Shown: positions 13,466 through 17,358 of the stretch, in pieces
Numbering within the stretch: position 1 is the stretch's first letter
How the letters are laid out: each line of letters opens with the position of its first letter
Assembly: GCA_964353935.1 (NCBI GenBank)
Contig: CAYGXL010000038.1
Span: forward strand, 1 to 17,358
Reading direction: 5' to 3'
DNA length: 17,358 nt
From: JAOUJD01 sp964353935
Lineage (GTDB): Bacteria; Pseudomonadota; Gammaproteobacteria; Burkholderiales; Burkholderiaceae_F
The notes under the pieces: generated by a model
What the model was told of the DNA's origin: nothing
The model's input: the letters and a program-made list of their open reading frames with translations, nothing else
The model's database searches: none
Position numbers and translations under genes: made by a program

Positions 13466-14355
13466 TGGGACTGGCCGGTATTGCGCCGCTGCCGGGTGTC
13501 GAACCCGTCCTCACCCCGGACGCGGCCGCCGCGCTGGAAGCACCCGTGTCCGACAGCACGCCGGACATCATCGACGGCGTGGCCCTCGCCAGGCTGTATG
13601 GCGAGCCGCTGTTCAAGCTGCCGGAGGACCTCTACATCCCGCCCGACGCGCTCGAGGTGTTCCTGGAGGCGTTCGAGGGACCGCTGGACCTGCTGCTCTA
13701 CCTGATCCGCAAGCAGCACTTCAACGTCCTCGACATCCCGATGGCGCCGCTGACGGTCCAGTACCTGGCGTACATCGACCAGATCCGCGCCAAGAACCTG
13801 GAACTCGCCGCCGAGTACCTGCTGATGGCGGCGCTGCTCATCGAGATCAAGTCGCGCATGCTGCTGCCGGTGCGCAAGGCCGACACCGGCGAGGAGGTCG
13901 AGGACCCGCGCGCCGAGCTCGTGCGGCGCCTGCTCGAGTACGAGCAGATGAAGCTCGCCGCGCTGCGCATCGACGAGCTGCCGCGCGCGGGCCGCGACTT
14001 CGTGCGCGCCATCGTCGTCATCGAGCAGTCGATCGAGAAGCGCTTCCCGGACGTCGACGTGGTCGACCTGCACGAAGCCTGGATCGACGTGCTGAAGCGC
14101 GCAAAGCTGCACGCGCATCACCACATCTCGCGCGAGGAGCTCTCGGTGCGCGAGCACATGAGCCTCATCCTGAAGCGGCTGCAGGGCAGCAAGTTCGTCG
14201 AGTTCTCCGATCTGTTCGACCACGCGCGCGGCATCGCCGTGGCGGTGGTGCACTTCCTCGCGCTGCTGGAACTGGCGCGCGAATCGCTGATCGACATCAC
14301 CCAGGCGGCGCCCTACGCGCCGATCTACGTCCGGCTGGCCTACACGCCGGCCTGA
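13465..14355 (+). CDS. scpA: segregation and condensation protein A (kleisin)
   Basis: ScpA is the kleisin subunit that bridges the SMC heads and, with ScpB, compacts and helps segregate the chromosome. The 296-residue protein has an N-terminal extension (1-65), the hallmark FEGPLDLLLYLIRKQHFNVLDIPMAPLT region (70-97), a helical middle with LAAEYLLMAALLIEIKSRMLLP, and a C-terminal winged-helix region (about 225-285). I start it at the GTG at 13465, overlapping the DUF3460 stop (TAGTG). The frame remains open upstream to 13372, but that part overlaps DUF3460 and does not look like ScpA. AAGGCGAAG just upstream could serve as ribosome binding site. No scpB or smc is in the window. A DUF4019 gene follows nine bases later. 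Confidence 0.94.
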   Translation: MGLAGIAPLPGVEPVLTPDAAAALEAPVSDSTPDIIDGVALARLYGEPLFKLPEDLYIPPDALEVFLEAFEGPLDLLLYLIRKQHFNVLDIPMAPLTVQYLAYIDQIRAKNLELAAEYLLMAALLIEIKSRMLLPVRKADTGEEVEDPRAELVRRLLEYEQMKLAALRIDELPRAGRDFVRAIVVIEQSIEKRFPDVDVVDLHEAWIDVLKRAKLHAHHHISREELSVREHMSLILKRLQGSKFVEFSDLFDHARGIAVAVVHFLALLELARESLIDITQAAPYAPIYVRLAYTPA

Positions 14356-14364
14356 GGAGCCTTC

Positions 14365-14847
14365 ATGAAACAGATCCAGGCGCTGGCCTTCGCGGGCCTG
14401 CTTTGCATGCTCGGCACGACCGAGGCCCAGTTGAAGCCGCCCGGGCCCGGCGTGACGCCGCTGCCTCCTGCTCCCGCCGAGGCGAAGAAGACGGAGGCGC
14501 AGGCGTCCAAGGAACTCGCCGCCCGTGGCGCCGCCGAGAAGTGGCTCGCCCTCCTCGACGCGGGCGACTACGGCGCGGCATGGGACCAGACCGCGAAGGC
14601 GTTCCGCGAGAAGGTGAAGCGCGAGCAGTGGGTCGAGAGCCTGCCGAAGTCGCGCGGCGCGCTCGGCGCCGTGAAGTCGAGAACCGTCGAGGTGTCCTCG
14701 TTCAAGCCGTCACTGCCCGGCATGCCCGAGGGCGACTACGTGACGGTGCGCTTCTCGAGCAACTTCGAAAAGAAGAGCGACGCGCAGGAACTGGTCACGC
14801 TCGTCTACGAAGGCGGCGCGTGGCGCCCGCTGGGGTACGGCGTCTAG
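14365..14847 (+). CDS. exported DUF4019 domain protein
   Basis: This 160-residue protein has a signal peptide (about 1-21, cleavage near TEA/QLK) and a proline/alanine-rich linker to about residue 50. A DUF4019-like domain follows, with AAEKWLALLDAGDYGAAWDQTAKAFREKV (about 55-83) and EELVTLVYEGG-like strands at the end (QELVTLVYEGGAWRPLGYGV). The family is periplasmic and uncharacterised. The domain resembles small alpha-beta folds used for ligand or protein binding. GAGGAG at 14354-14359 overlaps the scpA stop codon, so coupling with scpA translation is likely. The TSUP gene follows after ten bases. Function unknown. Confidence 0.85.
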   Translation: MKQIQALAFAGLLCMLGTTEAQLKPPGPGVTPLPPAPAEAKKTEAQASKELAARGAAEKWLALLDAGDYGAAWDQTAKAFREKVKREQWVESLPKSRGALGAVKSRTVEVSSFKPSLPGMPEGDYVTVRFSSNFEKKSDAQELVTLVYEGGAWRPLGYGV

Positions 14848-14857
14848 CGCTGCGCAC

Positions 14858-15607
14858 ATGGTCACGACCGAAGAAGCGCTGCTCCTCGCGGGGCTGTTCT
14901 TCGCGGCGGCCATCCTCTACTCGTCGGTAGGACACGGCGGGGCGTCGGGCTACCTGGCTGCGATGGGCCTCGTCGGCGTCGCGCCGGCGATCATGCGACC
15001 GACGGCGCTGGTGATGAACATCGCCGTCGCGTCGATCTCGCTCGCCAAGTTCACGCGCGCCAACGGTTTCCGCTGGCGCCTGTTCCTGCCGTTCGCGGTC
15101 ACGTCGGTCCCGATGGCCTTCATCGGCGGTCGCATCCACCTGCCGGTGGCGTGGTTCGGCATGCTCATCGGCGCCGTGCTGCTCTACTCCGCCGTGCGGC
15201 TCTTCACCGAGACGATGACCTCGAAGGTCCAGGCGCGCGAGGTCTCCGGTCCGCCCCCCGTTCCGCTCGCGCTCGTGGTCGGCGCGGGCATCGGTCTGTT
15301 GTCCGGTCTCACCGGCGTCGGCGGCGGAATCTTCCTCAGCCCGCTGCTCGTGCTGGCGGGATGGGCGACCGTGCGTGACAGCGCCGCGCCGACCGCCGCG
15401 TTCATCCTGATCAACTCGATCGCCGGCCTGCTCGGGCTGCTCACGCGCCAGCCGACGCTGCCGGACCCGCTTCCGTACTGGGTGCTAGCCGTGATCGCCG
15501 GCGGCCTGATCGGTGCCAGCTTCGGCGCGCGCCGCCTCGACAACCGCGCGATGCGCCGCGCGCTGGCGGCCGTGCTGCTGATCGCGGGCGGCAAGATGCT
15601 GGTCTGA
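14858..15607 (+). CDS. TSUP (TauE/SafE) family membrane transporter
   Basis: This 249-residue membrane protein has about eight hydrophobic helices arranged as two repeats. The repeat signatures are SSVGHGGASGYLA (22-33) and GLLSGLTGVGGGIFLSPLL (about 145-163), typical of the TauE/SafE family. Members export sulfite, sulfoacetate or other organic anions, or take up sulfur compounds; the substrate cannot be deduced here. It sits ten bases after the DUF4019 gene, so it is probably co-transcribed with DUF3460-scpA-DUF4019, although no Shine-Dalgarno is evident. It is convergent with dnaJ, 26 bases away. A SulP anion transporter lies about 2 kb upstream in a separate unit, which may be coincidence. 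Confidence 0.92.
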   Translation: MVTTEEALLLAGLFFAAAILYSSVGHGGASGYLAAMGLVGVAPAIMRPTALVMNIAVASISLAKFTRANGFRWRLFLPFAVTSVPMAFIGGRIHLPVAWFGMLIGAVLLYSAVRLFTETMTSKVQAREVSGPPPVPLALVVGAGIGLLSGLTGVGGGIFLSPLLVLAGWATVRDSAAPTAAFILINSIAGLLGLLTRQPTLPDPLPYWVLAVIAGGLIGASFGARRLDNRAMRRALAAVLLIAGGKMLV

Positions 15608-15633
15608 CCAGCGATCGCGTACACCCGAGGCGC

Positions 15634-16770
15634 TCATTCCGCGGTGAAGAACCCCTTCATCTTGTCCACGAACCCCTTGGTCTGCGGCGAATGCTTGTTG
15701 CCGCCTTCCTTGACGCTGGATTCGAACTCGCGCAGCAGCTTCTTCTGCTTCTCGTTCAGGCGAACGGGTGTCTCGACGACGATGTGGCAGTACAGGTCGC
15801 CCGGATACGACGCGCGCACGCCCTTGATGCCCTTGCCGCGCAGGCGGAACGTCTTGCCCGCCTGCGTGCCTTCGGGCACCGCGATGCTCGCCTTGCCGTT
15901 GAGCGTCGGCACCTCGATCTCGCCGCCGAGGGCGGCGGTCGAGAATCCGATCGGCACCTCGCAGTGCAGGTCCTCGCCCTCGCGCTGGAAGACCTCGTGC
16001 CGGGTCAGGTGGATCTCGACGTAGAGGTCGCCCGGCGGTCCGCCGTTCATTCCCGGTTCGCCCTTGCCGGACAGGCGGATGCGCTGGCCTTCGTCGATGC
16101 CGGGGGGGATGTTCACCTCGAGCACCTTGTTCTTCTTCACGCGCCCCGCGCCGCGGCAGGTGTCGCACGGATCCGCGATCACCTGCCCCGATCCGCGGCA
16201 CGTCGGGCAAGTCTGCTGGATCGAGAAGAAGCCCTGCGACATCCGCACGTTGCCGGAGCCCGCGCAGGTGCCGCAGCGGCTCGCGCTCGTGCCCGGTTTG
16301 GCGCCGGAACCACTGCAGGCATCGCACGTGTCCCAGCTCGGCACGCGGATCTCGGTGGCGAAACCGTTCGCCGCCTGCTCGAGCGTGATCTCCATGCTGT
16401 AGCGCAGGTCGGCGCCGCGATACACGCCGCTGCGCCCGCCGCGGGCCGCGCCGAAGATGTCGCCGAAGATGTCGCCGAACGCGTCCGCGAAACCGCCGAA
16501 GCCCTCGGGCCCGGCGCCGCCGCGGCCCATGCTGTTCGGGTCGACGCCCGCGTGCCCGAAGCGATCGTACGCGGCGCGCTTGCTGGAGTCCGAGAGAACC
16601 TCGTAGGCCTCCTTGGCTTCCTTGAACTTGTCTTCGGAGTCCTTCGACTTGTCACCCTGGTTGCGGTCAGGGTGATGCTTCATGGCGAGCTTGCGGTACG
16701 CCTTCTTGATGTCGTCCTCGGAGGCGTCCTTCGCCACGCCGAGCACTTCGTAGTAGTCCCGTTTCGCCAT
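15634..16770 (-). CDS. dnaJ: chaperone DnaJ (type I Hsp40)
   Basis: DnaJ delivers unfolded proteins to DnaK and stimulates its ATPase. This 378-residue protein has all parts of a type I DnaJ: J domain 1-70 with HPD at 33-35, Gly/Phe-rich segment about 72-110, zinc finger with four CxxCxGxG repeats (C149/C152, C166/C169, C188/C191, C202/C205), and two C-terminal beta domains to a short tail. Length is standard. GGAAGGAA lies immediately upstream of the ATG at 16770. It follows dnaK by 100 bases on the same strand, the conserved dnaK-dnaJ order, and the spacer can form competing stems that may affect its expression. Convergent with the TSUP gene, with no obvious terminator in the 26-base gap. 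Confidence 0.98.
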   Translation of the reverse strand: MAKRDYYEVLGVAKDASEDDIKKAYRKLAMKHHPDRNQGDKSKDSEDKFKEAKEAYEVLSDSSKRAAYDRFGHAGVDPNSMGRGGAGPEGFGGFADAFGDIFGDIFGAARGGRSGVYRGADLRYSMEITLEQAANGFATEIRVPSWDTCDACSGSGAKPGTSASRCGTCAGSGNVRMSQGFFSIQQTCPTCRGSGQVIADPCDTCRGAGRVKKNKVLEVNIPPGIDEGQRIRLSGKGEPGMNGGPPGDLYVEIHLTRHEVFQREGEDLHCEVPIGFSTAALGGEIEVPTLNGKASIAVPEGTQAGKTFRLRGKGIKGVRASYPGDLYCHIVVETPVRLNEKQKKLLREFESSVKEGGNKHSPQTKGFVDKMKGFFTAE

Positions 16771-16787
16771 GTTCCTTCCATTCCCCT

Positions 16788-16841
16788 GACGCGGAAACGC
16801 CGAGGCGGGTGACGCGTTCCGCGTCGTCCCGGTCTCGGCGT
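16788..16841 (-). promoter_or_regulatory. dnaK-dnaJ intercistronic RNA structure with two alternative stems
   Basis: Structure A is a 45-base hairpin at 16797-16841. Its paired blocks are ACGCCGAG/CTCGGCGT (8 bp), CGGG/CCCG (4 bp) and GACGCG/CGCGTC (6 bp), with small internal loops and a three-base tip. Structure B pairs GACGCGGAA (16788-16796) with TTCCGCGTC (16817-16825), nine perfect base pairs that exclude the inner and outer stems of A. The region ends 17 bases before the dnaJ start codon. There is no long T run, so it is not a plain terminator. A role in attenuation, mRNA processing or temperature sensing is inference. Confidence 0.5.
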
Positions 16842-16870
16842 GTCAAACGCGCGCCTTAAAATGCGCGAGA

Positions 16871-17358
16871 TTATCCGCGTTTGACTTCCTTGTAGTCGGC
16901 GTCGACCACGTCGTCGTTCTTCGCGTCCGCGCCGCCGCCCGCCGCCGCCGCGCCGGGACCGGGCTGCGCGCCGCCCTGCTCGGCCCCCGCGCCCGCCTGC
17001 GCGTACATCTTCTCGCCGAGCTTCTGCGAGACCGTCATCAGCGTGGCGGTCTTCGCCTCGAGCGCGTCCTTGTCATCAGCCTTCAGCGCTTCCTCGACAT
17101 CCTTGACCGCGGCCTCGATCTTCTCCTTCTCACCGGCGTCGATCTTGTCGCCGTGCTCGGCCAGGGCCTTGCGGATCTGGTGCACCGACGCGTCGGCCGA
17201 GTTGCGGGCCTGCGCCAGTTCGAAACGCTTGTGGTCCTCGGCCTTGTTGGCCTCGGCGTCCTTGACCATGCGCTGGATCTCGCCTTCGGTGAGGCCCGAG
17301 TTCGCCTTGATCGTGATCTTGTTTTCCTTGCCGGTGGCCTTGTCCTTCGCACCGACGT
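16871..17358 (-). CDS. dnaK: molecular chaperone DnaK (Hsp70), C-terminal part, runs off the window
   Basis: Only about 161 C-terminal residues are present; the start lies beyond the right edge. The visible part begins in the end of the substrate-binding beta domain (KDKATGKENKITIKANSGLT) and continues through the helical lid (EGEIQRMVKDAEANKAEDHKRFE...). It then reaches a Gly/Ala/Pro/Gln-rich tail and the acidic end DDVVDADYKEVKRG, which corresponds to the conserved DnaK C-terminus that contacts partners. DnaK binds hydrophobic peptide segments in an ATP cycle driven by DnaJ and GrpE. It is upstream of dnaJ in the same direction. The truncation comes from the window edge, not from mutation. 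Confidence 0.97.
   Translation of the reverse strand, partial: VGAKDKATGKENKITIKANSGLTEGEIQRMVKDAEANKAEDHKRFELAQARNSADASVHQIRKALAEHGDKIDAGEKEKIEAAVKDVEEALKADDKDALEAKTATLMTVSQKLGEKMYAQAGAGAEQGGAQPGPGAAAAGGGADAKNDDVVDADYKEVKRG

Noticed and set aside
16841..16846. TTGACA on the minus strand as a separate dnaJ promoter
   Set aside because: At 16-18 bases downstream the sequence is GC-rich with no -10-like hexamer, and it shows no sigma-32 pattern.

Overview
The window is a gene-dense, very GC-rich piece of a bacterial chromosome, most likely from a betaproteobacterium near Burkholderiales. I judged this from the strongly G/C-ending codons (composition was not computed), a Bug-type solute-binding protein, the small DUF3460 gene fused by overlapping stop and start codons to scpA, and the divergent mrp/metG pair. 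I see no phage or insertion-sequence genes, no CRISPR array, no tRNA or rRNA gene, and no gene-free stretch longer than about 155 bases. It reads as core chromosome with some accessory metabolic genes.

Left part (1-5914). A DSD1-type PLP enzyme with aldolase-like metal ligands is followed by a Bug periplasmic binding protein. Directly on its stop codon sit three 22-bp tandem repeats and then a strong intrinsic terminator. Next is a 663-residue membrane-anchored iron-sulfur protein (NarI-like membrane domain, two 4Fe-4S motifs, two CCG domains). Its first CCG domain has lost its expected cysteines. Convergent to it are a fumarylacetoacetate-hydrolase family gene and a carboxymuconolactone-decarboxylase-like gene.

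Middle (5936-10547). The minus strand carries, in transcription order, mrp/apbC, an odd open reading frame joining a lipoprotein to a DUF350 membrane domain, then the CMD-like and FAH-like genes. Gaps are 28, 21 and 43 bases, so this may be one operon. mrp is divergent from metG, which is followed by a convergent small c-type cytochrome. The cytochrome has a well-placed FNR/ANR-type site in front of it.

Right part (10667-17358). A ribbon-helix-helix protein precedes a SulP anion transporter. SulP meets a BamE-like lipoprotein gene stop codon to stop codon inside a palindrome. The lipoprotein gene is divergent from a DUF3460-scpA-DUF4019-TSUP cluster. The window closes with dnaJ and the 3' part of dnaK on the minus strand, separated by 100 bases able to form two mutually exclusive RNA stems.

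No complete new defence or mobile system is visible. The observations most worth testing are the cysteine-depleted CCG domain, the lipoprotein-DUF350 fusion with conflicting sorting signals, the 22-bp repeats, the FNR-type cytochrome promoter and the dnaK-dnaJ spacer structure.
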